Assembly: GCF_014697575.1 (NCBI RefSeq)
Contig: NZ_JACJSC010000004.1
Span: 124,001-188,000, forward strand
Length of the DNA stretch: 64,000 nucleotides
Source: Planktothrix sp. FACHB-1365
GTDB taxonomy: Bacteria > Cyanobacteriota > Cyanobacteriia > Cyanobacteriales > Microcoleaceae
Direction: 5' to 3'
Positions 46,340-56,665 of this stretch are shown piece by piece. The first letter of the stretch is position 1, and every line of letters begins with the position of its first letter. Below the pieces are notes generated by a model. It was not told the origin of the DNA. It searched no databases and saw only the letters and a list, made by a program, of their open reading frames with translations. Position numbers and translations under genes: made by a program.

Positions 46340-46795
46340 CTACTTTGGCTTCAAGGTGAACGTTGTCATCAGAACATAGGACAGGAGGGCGACTTTGTAG
46401 GTGAGAAATCCTAAGAAAATCGGTAAAATCTGGAGTTGATGCCAACGAGTGGCTAAAATCATAAAACCCGCTAGGATTAAAATCCGATTTGAGCCTAGTT
46501 TTTTCTTCTCTCTACCCAGTTTTTCGACATCCTGGCCGAGCATTCGCAAGTAGACTATGCCCACGCTCGCCCCGATTAAATAGTTGCAAGCAACTTCCAG
46601 GGAATAAAAACAGCAAACCGTAACAAAAATTACCCCCGTCGCCACGAGTGTCATCAGTAGTAACTGACGTTGCAACTGATAATACTCCAGCATGGAAGGG
46701 TCGGGTTCTACAGCAAGCTTAGACCCGGATTCGACTGTTTCCTCTGCGTTTGTCATAGTTACTTGGACAAGTTCACCTATTTTGAGTTCAGTCAC
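46340..46795 (-). CDS. atp1: ATP synthase protein I (Atp1/UncI-like)
   Basis: 151 residues, four hydrophobic segments (from about 44 onward) after a charged N-terminus. In cyanobacteria this small protein precedes subunit a and assists assembly of the c ring. A second ATG (codon 14) is possible. It heads the operon atp1-atpI-atpH-atpG-atpF-atpD-atpA-atpC, all on the minus strand. Confidence 0.85.
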   Translation of the reverse strand: MTELKIGELVQVTMTNAEETVESGSKLAVEPDPSMLEYYQLQRQLLLMTLVATGVIFVTVCCFYSLEVACNYLIGASVGIVYLRMLGQDVEKLGREKKKLGSNRILILAGFMILATRWHQLQILPIFLGFLTYKVALLSYVLMTTFTLKPK

Positions 46796-46945
46796 AACTG
46801 ATTGATCCGCTCCGAAAAGCGGGCAGTTCTAACTTTTCCCAAGTTCACGCACAGGCGCATAACACGCTCTGTAAGCCACAATGAATCATATCATGTTGTG
46901 GGAACAGAACTTAAAAGAAATTTAATGATGGCTGTTGACTAAATT

Positions 46946-46965
46946 GTAGTAAGCCCTTCAGGGCT
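46946..46965. repeat. Dispersed palindromic repeat (GTAGTAAGCCCTTCAGGGCT)
   Basis: Third copy of the element at 28970. AAGCCCTTCAGGGCTT is a near-perfect hairpin. It lies between proS and the start of the ATP operon, 27 bases after the proS stop, where it might act as a 3' end. Confidence 0.75.
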
Positions 46966-46991
46966 TTCTTAACCCTCAACCCAAAACAAAC

Positions 46992-48806
46992 TTAATCCCC
47001 CAATGCAACTTGAATCTTCTGTTTAAGGGTAGTAACAACGTCCTCAATGGCAATTTCTTGGGAGTTGTGAGTAGCTCGTTCTACCCATTCCACCTTACCC
47101 GATTTAATCGAACGTCCCGTTACAATGCGATAGGGGATGCCAATCAGATCTGCATCTTTGAATTTTACCCCGGCTCGTTCATCTCGATCATCTAATAACG
47201 TTTCAATTCCCGCTTGCTTCAATTCTGTATAGAGTTTTTCGGCTATTTCCACCTGTTGACCATCAGTAATATTAGGAATCACAATAATGGCTTGATAAGG
47301 TGCGATCGCCACAGGCCAAATTATCCCATCTTTATCATAGGATTGTTCAACGGCCGATTGCGCTAACCGAGATACCCCCACCCCATAACATCCCATGACT
47401 AACGGTAATTCTTCCCCCTGTTCATTGGTGAAAGTTGCCCCCATTGCTTGAGAATATTTAATTCCCAGTTGGAAAATATGACCGACTTCAATTCCTCTCG
47501 CACTGTCTAAAATTTGGTTAGGGTCATGAACCGCGCGATCGCCTTTTTGGGCTTTTCTAATATCAACAATACGTTGAGGTAAGGTAAATTCTTGACCCCA
47601 ATTTGCCCCAACAACATGATATCCTAATTCATCCGCGCCAGTCACAAAATTCTTTAATTCAACGGCAGTTTGATCCACCAGTCGCACAAATTTAGAGTAA
47701 ACCCCTTCCTTCGTTTGAGAGCTAATATAACTATCTTCTAAACTTGGAGACATATAGCCTAATGGTAACGGTTTTGCCGTCCATTTTTGTTGCGCTTCTT
47801 CATCAGGAACTGTTAACGATAATATGGTTTTTGCGCCAAATTCAGACGCTAATTTTGTTAATTCATTTTGCAATTTAACATCATTAACCTCCTGATCTCC
47901 CCGAATACTAACTAAAATTAAAACCGTTGTGCCATTATCATAAACGACTTGATAGAGAACATTTTTAACAATTTGGGTCGGGGAACATTTCAAGAAATTG
48001 GCTAAGGTTTCAATGGTATTTGTATTTGGAGTTTCTAACTTTTGATATTCAGTAAAACTAGACGTTTCAGCATCAACCGGAAGGGATACCGCTTTTTCAG
48101 TATTAGCCGCATATTTGCCATCTTCAGTGTAGAGAACTTCATCTTCTCCCGCTTCTGCTAAGACCATAAATTCTTGAGAACCACTTCCGCCAATGGCTCC
48201 AGAATCAGCTTCTACCGCCCGATATTGTAACCCACAACGACGCAACATATTGCGATAAGCTTGATCCATATCTCGATAGGTTTTCTTTAAACTTTCCTCA
48301 TCGCTATGGAAAGAATAGCCATCTTTCATAATAAATTCTCGTCCCCGCATTAACCCAAACCGAGGGCGAATTTCATCTCTAAATTTCGTTTGAATTTGAT
48401 ATAAATGTAAGGGTAATTGTTGATGGGAACGGATCATTTCTTTAGCAATGGTTGTGATCACTTCCTCATGGGTTGGCCCTAATGCTAATTCCCGTTTACG
48501 ACGGTCAGTGAGGGAAAACATAATTCCCTCCGCTTTAGTATAGGTATCCCAGCGTCCCGACTCCCGCCACAGTTCCGCAGGTTGGACTTGAGGAAGCAGA
48601 CATTCTTGGGCTCCGGTGGCGTTCATTTCTTCTCGAACAATTTGAGAGACTTTTTGCAAAACCCGCCACATCAAAGGAAGATAAGCATAAATTCCACTTC
48701 CGATGCGTCGGATATATCCCGCCCGGACTAATAGTTTATGACTGGGAATTTCTGCTTCTTTGGGATCTTCCCGCAGGGTGACAAATAGCATTTGAGACAG
48801 TCGCAT
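46992..48806 (-). CDS. proS: Prolyl-tRNA synthetase
   Basis: 604 residues, bacterial-type class II enzyme that charges tRNA-Pro. Motif 1-2 region ([41 protein letters not shown]), an editing insertion domain (about 225-405), motif 3 ([10 protein letters not shown]) and the anticodon-binding domain (from about 500) are all present. Start and length are as in the family. It is probably monocistronic. Confidence 0.98.
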   Translation of the reverse strand: MRLSQMLFVTLREDPKEAEIPSHKLLVRAGYIRRIGSGIYAYLPLMWRVLQKVSQIVREEMNATGAQECLLPQVQPAELWRESGRWDTYTKAEGIMFSLTDRRKRELALGPTHEEVITTIAKEMIRSHQQLPLHLYQIQTKFRDEIRPRFGLMRGREFIMKDGYSFHSDEESLKKTYRDMDQAYRNMLRRCGLQYRAVEADSGAIGGSGSQEFMVLAEAGEDEVLYTEDGKYAANTEKAVSLPVDAETSSFTEYQKLETPNTNTIETLANFLKCSPTQIVKNVLYQVVYDNGTTVLILVSIRGDQEVNDVKLQNELTKLASEFGAKTILSLTVPDEEAQQKWTAKPLPLGYMSPSLEDSYISSQTKEGVYSKFVRLVDQTAVELKNFVTGADELGYHVVGANWGQEFTLPQRIVDIRKAQKGDRAVHDPNQILDSARGIEVGHIFQLGIKYSQAMGATFTNEQGEELPLVMGCYGVGVSRLAQSAVEQSYDKDGIIWPVAIAPYQAIIVIPNITDGQQVEIAEKLYTELKQAGIETLLDDRDERAGVKFKDADLIGIPYRIVTGRSIKSGKVEWVERATHNSQEIAIEDVVTTLKQKIQVALGD

Positions 48807-48976
48807 CGTTTGGTTTCCTGAAATTAAAGACCAATTTATTATTATTGCAGAATTGTGTTCAATTTCACTCTAAAAAATAAAGATTAATCCCCGTAGGGGC
48901 GAGGTCTCCTCGCCCATCATCTGATTTAAGTTTAAATCGTTATTTTTTTATTTAACTATTTTTTAATATAACCAAA

Positions 48977-49561
48977 TTAATTAATTTTAGGAGGAAATAC
49001 TTGAGTTAAATCTAAGGTTAAATCGGGAAAACAAGGTAAAGTTATAGACTCGTTAGGTAAATAAATTGATTTATTCCGATAGCCAAACTCCCCTTGTAAG
49101 TTTTGATAGGGTTCCCGATAACATTCTAAACACAAATCGACTAAATTAAAAATCCAATAATCGCTAATATTATTTTCAGCATAAACGGATAACTTCGTTG
49201 TTTGATCATAGTCTAAAGAGGAATCAGCAATTTCAATTAATAGTAAAATATCTTCCGGGTGAGGATGAGCGCTTAAATAGTCATCTGCTCGATTTTTAAC
49301 AATCACTCGATCCGGTTCAGGTTCACTATCAGATGATAAAATAATCGGTTGTTGTCCTCTTAAGGTTGCCCGTTCTCCAATAAGTTTATAAAGTTCTCGT
49401 TCTAAGCGAGTCTCGCAAACCGAGTGGGGAGTTCCTTTTGCTGCCATATAAATCAGTTCTCCACAAATCAATTCAACTTTATCATTTTCTTGGAAAAAAC
49501 CTAATTGAGTTAGGCGGTGATAGTCTTGGATGGTGAATTTTTTAACGGTTGCGATCGCCAT
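48977..49561 (-). CDS. Uma2 family (DUF820) putative PD-(D/E)xK nuclease
   Basis: 194 residues. The core has EPDRVIVKNRADDYL for the Asp and ILLLIEIADSSLDYDQTTK for the Glu, then YWIFNLVDLCLECYREP. It belongs to a subgroup distinct from the copies at 32-33 kb and its ends are not duplicated nearby. It lies between proS and glcD. Confidence 0.9.
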   Translation of the reverse strand: MAIATVKKFTIQDYHRLTQLGFFQENDKVELICGELIYMAAKGTPHSVCETRLERELYKLIGERATLRGQQPIILSSDSEPEPDRVIVKNRADDYLSAHPHPEDILLLIEIADSSLDYDQTTKLSVYAENNISDYWIFNLVDLCLECYREPYQNLQGEFGYRNKSIYLPNESITLPCFPDLTLDLTQVFPPKIN

Positions 49562-49668
49562 ATCTTAAATATCAATAATAATTTTAAGTCTATTATAGCA
49601 ATTCTCAATCGATTGTCATATTTGATTGTAGGGGTTTGGAAACCAAACCCTCTAGGTACAAGGATTAA

Positions 49669-51144
49669 TTAAAAGACTTCTGCCCCTTCAAACTGTTTAA
49701 TATTTTGCAGTTTAGCAGATTCTCCGCAGGTGCGAGGGGTGGGTAACATTTTACCTGGGTTCGCTAAACCTTTGGGGTTAAAAACCGCCCTCACCCATTG
49801 CATGGTTTCTAAATCAATATCGTTAAACATTTGGGGCATATAACATTTTTTGTCCGCGCCAATACCATGTTCACCGGATAAGCTTCCGCCTACTTCAACG
49901 CAGATTTTTAGAATTTCACCACCAATTTCTTCAACAATTTCTAATGCTCCTGGAACGGAGTTATCATATAAAATTAAAGGATGTAAGTTGCCATCTCCCG
50001 CATGAAACACGTTAGCAATGGGATAACCATATTTTTCACTTAATGCTTCAATTTCTTTTAAAACATAAGCCATTTTTGTTCGAGGGATAACGCCATCTTG
50101 GACATAATAATCAGGGCTGACATGACCTGCTGCTGCGAATGCGGCTTTGCGTCCTTTCCAAATTTTTAATCGATCTTCGGGGTTACTAGCTGTAGTAATA
50201 TTTCTCGCGCCATTGTTTTTACAAATTTCAGCAACTCGTTTTTTATTGGTATCCACTTCCACTTGTAAGCCGTCTAATTCAACCAGTAAAATTGATCCGG
50301 CATCACGGGGATATAAACCAATTTTTACCACATCTTCAACGGCATTAATACTGAGATTATCCATGATTTCCATTCCCCCTGGAATAATCCCCGAACTAAT
50401 AATATCAGAAACCGCAGAGCCAGCCGCTTCTAAATTCGTAAAATCCGCTAATAAAACACAAATTGATTCCGGTGCTTTGAGAATTCTTAAAGTGATTTCC
50501 GTAGCAATTCCTAATGTTCCTTCTGAACCAACAAATAATCCCGTTAAATCATATCCCGGCATTTCAGGAATATCGCCCCCAATATCAACAATAGTACCAT
50601 CAGGAGTGACAATTTTTAAACTCAAAATATGATTGGTTGTGACTCCATATTTTAAACAATGAACCCCCCCAGAATTTTCCGCAACATTTCCCCCAATAGA
50701 ACAAATAATTTGACTAGAAGGGTCTGGCGCATAATAAAATCCAGCCCCACTAACCGCTTGTGTCACCCAATTATTAATAACGCCGGGTTGTACCACAACT
50801 TGTTGATTTTCTAAGTCAATCTTCAGGATTTTTCGCATTAAAGCAGTGACAATTAACACACAATCTTCTACAGGTAAAGCACCGCCAGAAAGTCCGGTTC
50901 CTGCACCTCTAGCAACCCAAGGAATTAAATTTTTATCGCAAATTTTAATAACTTCTGCTATTTCTTCTGTGGTTTTAGGAAGTATTACTAAAGCGGGACG
51001 TTGACGATAGCTGGTCAGTCCATCACATTCATAAACCAGTAATTCTTCGCGGCGTTGAATCACCCCTTTTTGACCAACAATTGTTATAAATTGTTGAATT
51101 AGGGGTTTCCAGTTTCGGGTTTGTTGTGATTTTTGAGCCAGCAT
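49669..51144 (-). CDS. glcD: Glycolate oxidase/dehydrogenase FAD-binding subunit
   Basis: 491 residues. The FAD-binding PCMH-type N-terminal domain has WVARGAGTGLSGGALPVEDC and GGNVAENSGGVHCLKYG; the FAD-oxidase C-terminal domain ends with GGSLSGEHGIGADK. Oxidises glycolate (photorespiratory 2-phosphoglycolate salvage) or D-lactate; sequence alone does not decide. The partner subunits GlcE and GlcF are not adjacent. Confidence 0.93.
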   Translation of the reverse strand: MLAQKSQQTRNWKPLIQQFITIVGQKGVIQRREELLVYECDGLTSYRQRPALVILPKTTEEIAEVIKICDKNLIPWVARGAGTGLSGGALPVEDCVLIVTALMRKILKIDLENQQVVVQPGVINNWVTQAVSGAGFYYAPDPSSQIICSIGGNVAENSGGVHCLKYGVTTNHILSLKIVTPDGTIVDIGGDIPEMPGYDLTGLFVGSEGTLGIATEITLRILKAPESICVLLADFTNLEAAGSAVSDIISSGIIPGGMEIMDNLSINAVEDVVKIGLYPRDAGSILLVELDGLQVEVDTNKKRVAEICKNNGARNITTASNPEDRLKIWKGRKAAFAAAGHVSPDYYVQDGVIPRTKMAYVLKEIEALSEKYGYPIANVFHAGDGNLHPLILYDNSVPGALEIVEEIGGEILKICVEVGGSLSGEHGIGADKKCYMPQMFNDIDLETMQWVRAVFNPKGLANPGKMLPTPRTCGESAKLQNIKQFEGAEVF

Positions 51145-51195
51145 AGGAATAACGATGAGAAGAACTTAGGATTTTTATATTATATCGCTTTTATC

Positions 51196-52503
51196 CTAAT
51201 TATTAACCACAATATCTTTCATTTGAGTGGGTAGATCAATGATGAATTCACATCCTTCTTCTTGGCTAGAGTTAAAACTGAGTTTTCCTTGATGTTTTTG
51301 GACAATAATTTCATAGCAGGTCGTTAAGCCTAGGCCAATTCCTTGACCTACAGGTTTTGTTGTAAAAAAGGGATTAAATAATTGAGATTTGACTTCCTCT
51401 GACATTCCTACACCGTTATCTTTAATCCGAATTCTGACTTCATTAGGATTAATAGATTCTGTGATAATCCAAATTGTAGGGGACAGATTGGGTGGCGTTT
51501 TTGCTCCTACTCCTAATTCCAAAGCATCAATAGAATTTGTTAATAAATTCAAAAAAACTTGATTAATTTGGCTGGCGTAACAGGTAACATGGGGTAAATT
51601 ATCATAGGATTTAATAATTTCAATTTCAGCCCGTTGTCCCTCAGCACGCAGCCGATATTGGAGAAGTAATAATGTACTATCTAGTCCTTGATGTAAATCT
51701 ACGGGTTTAATATCTGATTCTCCCAACCGAGAAAAAATTCTTAAGGCGAGGATAATTCTTCTAATTCGTTCTGTTCCTCTTTGCATCGATCCCAAAATAT
51801 TTTGGAGATCATTAATCATAAACTCTAAATCACATTCTTGTAAAAAAGATTGAATGGCTATACTCGGTTGAGGATATTCGTTTTGATATAAATAAATTAA
51901 TTTTAATAAATCTTGAATATATTCTTGAGTCGGAACTAAATTTCCTGAAATAAAACTAATGGGATTATTAATTTCATGAGCAATTCCAGCCACAAGCTGT
52001 CCTAAACTCACCATTTTTTCCTTTTGAATCAGTTGAGCTTGAGTAGATTTTAATTCTTGGACGGTTAATTGAAGTTGAGAATTTTGTTGTTTCAGTTGAC
52101 TTTGTAACTGTTGAATTGTAAGTTGATTTTGAATCCGAATTAAAACTTCTTCAAATTGGAAGGGTTTAGTAATGTAGTCTACACCTCCAACTTGAAACGC
52201 TTTGACTTTATCTAAAATATCATCTAAAGCACTGAGGAAAATGATCGGAATATTTTGGGTACGTTCATCTTTTTTGAGTTGTTCACAGACTTGATAACCA
52301 TTCATTTCCGGTAAATTAATATCTAATAAAATCAAATCGGGGATGATGGTTTTGACGGCGGTTAAAGCCATTTGACCGTTAATCGCTTTACGAACATTAT
52401 ATCCTTGGTCTACCAACATTTGGGATAAAAACCGCAAATTAGCAGGAGTATCATCAACAACAAGAATATCGGCTTTGGGTTGATTGTTTAAAGTATGGTT
52501 CAT
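51196..52503 (-). CDS. Hybrid response regulator-histidine kinase
   Basis: 435 residues: N-terminal receiver (about 10-130, phospho-Asp in LILLDINLPEMNG), coiled coil (about 130-165), HisKA with AGIAHEINNPISF (His near 172) and HATPase with LTNSIDALEL, DNGVGMSE and GIGLGLTTC. No sensor or membrane segment, so it is fed by another kinase. It lies downstream of the similar REC-GGDEF-EAL gene with a 116-base gap; their receiver domains are close relatives. Confidence 0.93.
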   Translation of the reverse strand: MNHTLNNQPKADILVVDDTPANLRFLSQMLVDQGYNVRKAINGQMALTAVKTIIPDLILLDINLPEMNGYQVCEQLKKDERTQNIPIIFLSALDDILDKVKAFQVGGVDYITKPFQFEEVLIRIQNQLTIQQLQSQLKQQNSQLQLTVQELKSTQAQLIQKEKMVSLGQLVAGIAHEINNPISFISGNLVPTQEYIQDLLKLIYLYQNEYPQPSIAIQSFLQECDLEFMINDLQNILGSMQRGTERIRRIILALRIFSRLGESDIKPVDLHQGLDSTLLLLQYRLRAEGQRAEIEIIKSYDNLPHVTCYASQINQVFLNLLTNSIDALELGVGAKTPPNLSPTIWIITESINPNEVRIRIKDNGVGMSEEVKSQLFNPFFTTKPVGQGIGLGLTTCYEIIVQKHQGKLSFNSSQEEGCEFIIDLPTQMKDIVVNN

Positions 52504-52619
52504 AATTAGAAATAATCAGCCATTTCTATTCTAATAAAAAGTGAAGTAGAACCGATCCTCATGGGTTAGGAACATCACGGAATGTTAAAAAGCACATTGA
52601 GTTAATTATACTAATTTTT

Positions 52620-54410
52620 TTACCAGTGTGGGCAAGATTGAATCAAATTAGTGGCTATTTTACTATTAACAGGTTTAGAAAAAAAATATCCCTGACCTGC
52701 ATTACAGTTCAATTTTCGTAATTGAGCCAATTGTTGTGCAGTTTCTATGCCTTCTGCAATCACTTTCATTCCCAAGGTTTTGACTAAACTAATAATGACA
52801 GGAACTAAGCCCAAATTTTGAGGATTATCGTCAATAGGGCTAATAAAAGAACGATCAATTTTGAGAATATTGACGGGGAAAGAATGAAGATAACTCAGGG
52901 ATGAATAACCTGTCCCAAAATCGTCGATACTTAAATTGATTCGTCGTTCTTTTAACTGTTTTAATATCTCGGAAGCATTTTCAGGGTGATCTAAAATCGC
53001 ACTTTCTGTAATTTCTAGGTTTAAATATTGAGGTTCAAGTTGGCTTTCCTCTAAAATCTGATCAATTTGTTTAATTAAATTGTGTTGAGCAAATTGTAAA
53101 GCCGATAAATTCACACTCACGGTTAAGGGATAATCTGTTAATTTTTGTTGTTTCCAGGTGGAAATTTGATGACAAGATTCTCGTAATACCCATTCCCCCA
53201 GGCGAGAAATTAAACCCGTTTCTTCCGCAATGGGAATAAATAAACCCGGAGAAATTAAACCTTGGGTTGGATGATACCAACGCACTAAGGCTTCAAACCC
53301 AATAATAATTCCTGAATCTAAGGAAATAATGGGTTGATAGTGAACGCTAAATTCTTGATTCGTAAGAGCTTTTCTGAGGTCTGTTTCTAATTGTAAGCGT
53401 TGCAGAACTGCTTGATACATTTCTGGCTCAAAAAGTTGATATCGACCTTTTCCTAATGCTTTCGCTTGATAAAGGGCTGTATCCGCATCTCGCAATAAAT
53501 CATCGGGTTTTTGATAGCGGGTATTAGAAACAGCAATCCCCATACTCACATTAATAAAAATGTTTCTAATTCCTAGGGTAAAAGGATGAGAAAATGAGTC
53601 TAAAATCTGGCTGGCAATTTGTTGTGGATTACGAGAGTTGAGCGGATTTAATAAAATGACAAATTCATCTCCTCCTAAACGGGCAATTAAGTCCGGTGGA
53701 TCAATAAAACTTTGTAACCGTTCAGCGATCGCAATCAACAACTCATCCCCGGCAAAATGACCTAAAGAATCATTGATTACTTTGAAGCGATCGCAGTCTA
53801 AACATAAAATAGCATACTGCTGATCTGGGGACTCTTGACTGTGTTGAAAGGCTTGTTTTAATTGTTCCATAAACGCGCCTCGGTTCCATAACCCAGTTAA
53901 AGGATCATGAAGAACAATTTTTAATAGTTGCTCATTGGCTTGTTCAAGCTGTAATGTTCTTTGTTTTACCCGTTCTTCTAGTTGTAAATTCAGGTGAATC
54001 AGTTGACTTTGAATTTGATTTAATTCTAAATGATGCTCAACTCGGACGATGACTTCTTGATATTGAAAGGGTTTAGTAATAAAGTCTACCCCTCCCATTT
54101 GAAAAGCTTTAATTTTATCATCCACATGAGATAATCCACTCATGAAAATAATGGGTATATTAGAGGTGGGTGCATGGGATTTTAAATAATTACACACTTC
54201 ATAACCATTCATCGGCGACATCATAATGTCAAGTAAAATCAAATCAAGGGAATGATTCATCGCGATGGAAATAGCACTTGGCCCATCATTGGCGATGTAA
54301 ACACAGTATCCTTTACTTTCTAAAATTGAAGATAAAAAAATTAAGTTGTCTAGGGTATCATCTACCACTAGAATCTTTTGATTTTCACCTGAACTTAAGA
54401 CATTCTTCAT
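52620..54410 (-). CDS. Response regulator with GGDEF and EAL domains (c-di-GMP turnover)
   Basis: 596 residues. Receiver (about 12-125, LILLDIMMSPMNG), coiled coil, GGDEF domain with intact ARLGGDEF (about 245-252), and EAL domain with GFEALVRW (about 370), SVNLSALQF, NLEITES, SIDDFGTGYSSL and IAEGIET. All catalytic residues for both synthesis and breakdown of c-di-GMP appear present; no RxxD inhibitory site is seen before GGDEF. Output is likely motility or matrix control, which would fit a mat- or bloom-forming cyanobacterium. Confidence 0.94.
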   Translation of the reverse strand: MKNVLSSGENQKILVVDDTLDNLIFLSSILESKGYCVYIANDGPSAISIAMNHSLDLILLDIMMSPMNGYEVCNYLKSHAPTSNIPIIFMSGLSHVDDKIKAFQMGGVDFITKPFQYQEVIVRVEHHLELNQIQSQLIHLNLQLEERVKQRTLQLEQANEQLLKIVLHDPLTGLWNRGAFMEQLKQAFQHSQESPDQQYAILCLDCDRFKVINDSLGHFAGDELLIAIAERLQSFIDPPDLIARLGGDEFVILLNPLNSRNPQQIASQILDSFSHPFTLGIRNIFINVSMGIAVSNTRYQKPDDLLRDADTALYQAKALGKGRYQLFEPEMYQAVLQRLQLETDLRKALTNQEFSVHYQPIISLDSGIIIGFEALVRWYHPTQGLISPGLFIPIAEETGLISRLGEWVLRESCHQISTWKQQKLTDYPLTVSVNLSALQFAQHNLIKQIDQILEESQLEPQYLNLEITESAILDHPENASEILKQLKERRINLSIDDFGTGYSSLSYLHSFPVNILKIDRSFISPIDDNPQNLGLVPVIISLVKTLGMKVIAEGIETAQQLAQLRKLNCNAGQGYFFSKPVNSKIATNLIQSCPHW

Positions 54411-54861
54411 AAAGGATAGATTACTAAAATGAGCTTTATAAAGGACAATTTAAACGGAGATATAATAGCTCTATAGCATTTTGATTCCCGATTTACAATC
54501 TTTCTAATGGCTGTTTTTTATTTAGCAAATTCAGGCATCCCCTCCCAACATTCATCACCCAAAGACTTATGATTATATTGATCTTAATCAATTTTCTGGA
54601 TTGAGAAATAGCTGAAAAACAATAAAATATTAAAATAAGGATAATCAAAATTTTAATATTAAGGGTTAAGCTGATCATATAACTTAACCTGAATCAGTGG
54701 GAGTCGGACAAGTCTGATTTCAATTTTAAACTTGATTCGGGAAGATTTGGATGGATAAAAATCCTTTCCCCCATAGATTAAGGTACAAATCTCCACTTTA
54801 ACAATTTACTACATTTACATTAACTGTTATTTTTGGTATAATTTATCCATCCTATCTTAGT
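54411..54861. other. Intergenic region before the IS element
   Basis: AT-rich. It contains a hydrophobic 61-codon frame (54493-54678, minus strand) that is judged spurious because it is of low complexity and has no good start signal. No RNA gene or terminator stands out. Confidence 0.45.
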
Positions 54862-54973
54862 GTCGTGAGAGGACTCCCGCCGAGCGCGCAAGACTTCGGC
54901 GTGAGCTCAGTCGAACGCTTGGCGGAGAGATGAATCACGACAAAATAAAAACATGAGTAGTAACGAATACGAT

Positions 54974-55390
54974 TTAATTTTCTGGGGTTGTTTGTTGCTC
55001 AACATATTTTTTTAGCTGTTCAACCGTGACCCCACCGCAACTGGCAACAAAGTAAGAACCCGTCCAGAAATAAGGTTTGTTATAAAAATATTTAGATGCC
55101 AAACCAGGAAATTCCTTGCGAATTAGTCTGCTACTAACAGTTTTAAGATTACCAATTAATGTTGATAGGGGGTGATCGGGTTTGTAGTCGATCAGTAAGT
55201 GAACATGATCAGATTCTCCGTTAAACTCCAGTAATGTACAATCCCATTTTTTAAGGGTATCAACAAATATTTCATGTAACCTTGTTAAGATTTCTCTACT
55301 AATTGCTTTCCTTCGGTATTTGACGACCAGTACAATATGAGCGTTAAGCCTGTAAACCGATCTAAAACCTTTGTGATACATAGTTGACAC
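54974..55390 (-). CDS. tnpA: IS200/IS605 transposase TnpA (Y1 HUH)
   Basis: 138 residues (135 if the ATG at 55381 is used instead of the GTG at 55390). The HUH motif is in ESDHVHLLIDY, and the catalytic Tyr region is CGGVTVEQLKKYVEQQ. It performs single-strand excision and integration at hairpin ends as a dimer. Length and motifs are complete. Confidence 0.95.
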   Translation of the reverse strand: MSTMYHKGFRSVYRLNAHIVLVVKYRRKAISREILTRLHEIFVDTLKKWDCTLLEFNGESDHVHLLIDYKPDHPLSTLIGNLKTVSSRLIRKEFPGLASKYFYNKPYFWTGSYFVASCGGVTVEQLKKYVEQQTTPEN

Positions 55391-55440
55391 TCTCTAACAC
55401 TAAACGCTATAATACCAGACAAGTTGATGTGTGAGCAGAA

Positions 55441-56649
55441 ATGTTAGACGTTCTCAAGGTAAGGTTGTATCCAAACAAAGAACAGCAAGCAGCTTTAGCG
55501 AAAAGCTTCGGTTGTTGCAGATTTGTTTGGAATTATTACCTAGAGAAAACTAATAATCAGTACAAGGAAACCGGAAAAGGGTTAAGTTATTGTGATATGG
55601 CGAAGGATTTAACCCAACTCAAAAAACAACCGGATTACCTGTTTCTGAAAGAAGTAACTGCTGCTGCATTGCAACAATCACTCAAAAATTTGGAATCGGC
55701 ATTTAAAAACTTTTTTCAAAAAAGAGCCAGATTCCCTAAATTCAAAAGTAAACACAAAAAGCAATCCATCCGTTATCCCGAAAGTTGTTCAATCAAAGGA
55801 AATGGTGTAAAACTTCCTAAGTTGGGGGTTGTCAAAGCCAGGATTCCAAAAGCAATTAGCAGCAAAATTAAATCTGTTACCGTGTCTAAGACCAGTACAG
55901 ATAAATATTTTGCCGCTATTTTGTTTGAAGCTGACGATTTAATCCTAAATAAAACTGGGAAAATTTCAGGGATTGACTTAGGGTTGACGAGTTTGGTAAC
56001 GGTGTTTGATGGTGAAACCTATAGTAAGGTTGACCCAATTAAGCCTACTCGAAAATATGCTAAACGATTAAAAAGAAGACAGCAAGCATTATCTCGAAAA
56101 GTAAAAGGGTCTAATAACCGTAAAGGACAGGTTAAAAGAGTTGCTAAAGTTCATGAAAAAATAGCAAACACTAGGCTAGACTTTCTTCATAAACTCTCTC
56201 GAAAGTTAGTTGATGAGAACCAAATCATTGTAGTGGAAAACCTTTGTGTCAAAGGGTTAGCTCGTACCAAATTAGCAAAATCCGTGTTAGATGCTGGTTT
56301 TGGAATGCTAATTAATTTCCTGGGCTACAAACTGGAAAGAGAAGGAGGAAAGTTAATTGAAGTTGACAGATTTTTCCCAAGTACAAAGCTTTGTCATTGC
56401 TGCCAATTTAAAAATAATTCATTGAATTTAAGTATTCGTGAATGGGTTTGTCCAAGCTGTCAAACTCATCATGATAGAGACTCTAACGCAGCACATAATA
56501 TTCGGGAAGAAGGTATAAGAATACTGTCAACAAATACTGCGGGACACGCAGAAATTCAAGCTTGTGGAGAAGATATAAGACTCGTTAATGCTTGCATTAA
56601 AAAGCATTCTTCTGTGAAACAAGAATCCCCCGTCGAGCGCGTAGCTTGA
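55441..56649 (+). CDS. tnpB: RNA-guided endonuclease TnpB (IS605 OrfB)
   Basis: 402 residues. N-terminal helix-turn-helix region (LRLYPNKEQQ-like, here VRLYPNKEQQAALAKSFGCC), RuvC motifs with Asp in SGIDLGLTSL (about 179), Glu in IIVVENLCVKG (about 267) and Asp in HDRDSNAAHNI (about 347), and a zinc finger with LCHCCQ and CPSCQ. All catalytic and zinc residues are intact. TnpB proteins use an RNA made from the right end to cut the donor site and help the element persist. The last codons overlap the right-end hairpin. Confidence 0.95.
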   Translation: MLDVLKVRLYPNKEQQAALAKSFGCCRFVWNYYLEKTNNQYKETGKGLSYCDMAKDLTQLKKQPDYLFLKEVTAAALQQSLKNLESAFKNFFQKRARFPKFKSKHKKQSIRYPESCSIKGNGVKLPKLGVVKARIPKAISSKIKSVTVSKTSTDKYFAAILFEADDLILNKTGKISGIDLGLTSLVTVFDGETYSKVDPIKPTRKYAKRLKRRQQALSRKVKGSNNRKGQVKRVAKVHEKIANTRLDFLHKLSRKLVDENQIIVVENLCVKGLARTKLAKSVLDAGFGMLINFLGYKLEREGGKLIEVDRFFPSTKLCHCCQFKNNSLNLSIREWVCPSCQTHHDRDSNAAHNIREEGIRILSTNTAGHAEIQACGEDIRLVNACIKKHSSVKQESPVERVA

Positions 56650-56665
56650 CGGGGGAGTGTCAACT
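56560..56665 (+). ncRNA. Candidate omega RNA (reRNA) at the right end
   Basis: In IS605 elements the TnpB guide RNA overlaps the 3' end of tnpB and the right end, with the guide taken from DNA just beyond. A strong 12-bp hairpin (56627-56655) lies across the tnpB stop. The listed limits are approximate; the guide would start after the element end near 56665. Confidence 0.5.

Larger units (their letters stand above)
54862..56665. mobile_element. IS200/IS605-type insertion sequence with divergent tnpA and tnpB
   Basis: Left-end structure: GTCGTGA (54862-54868) pairs with TCACGAC (54935-54941) around an inner stem CTCC-GCCGAGCG/CGCT-GGCGGAG. Right-end hairpin: CCCCCGTCGAGC (56627-56638) with GCTTGACGGGGG (56644-56655). 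Both ends share GAGCGCG. There are no inverted terminal repeats in the IS1/IS4 sense, as expected. Both genes are full length, so the element may be active. Exact ends are not fixed. Confidence 0.85.

Noticed and set aside
54493-54678. 61-codon hydrophobic frame before the IS element
   Set aside because: Ile/Leu-rich by chance in AT-rich DNA, with no start signal; not a credible membrane peptide.
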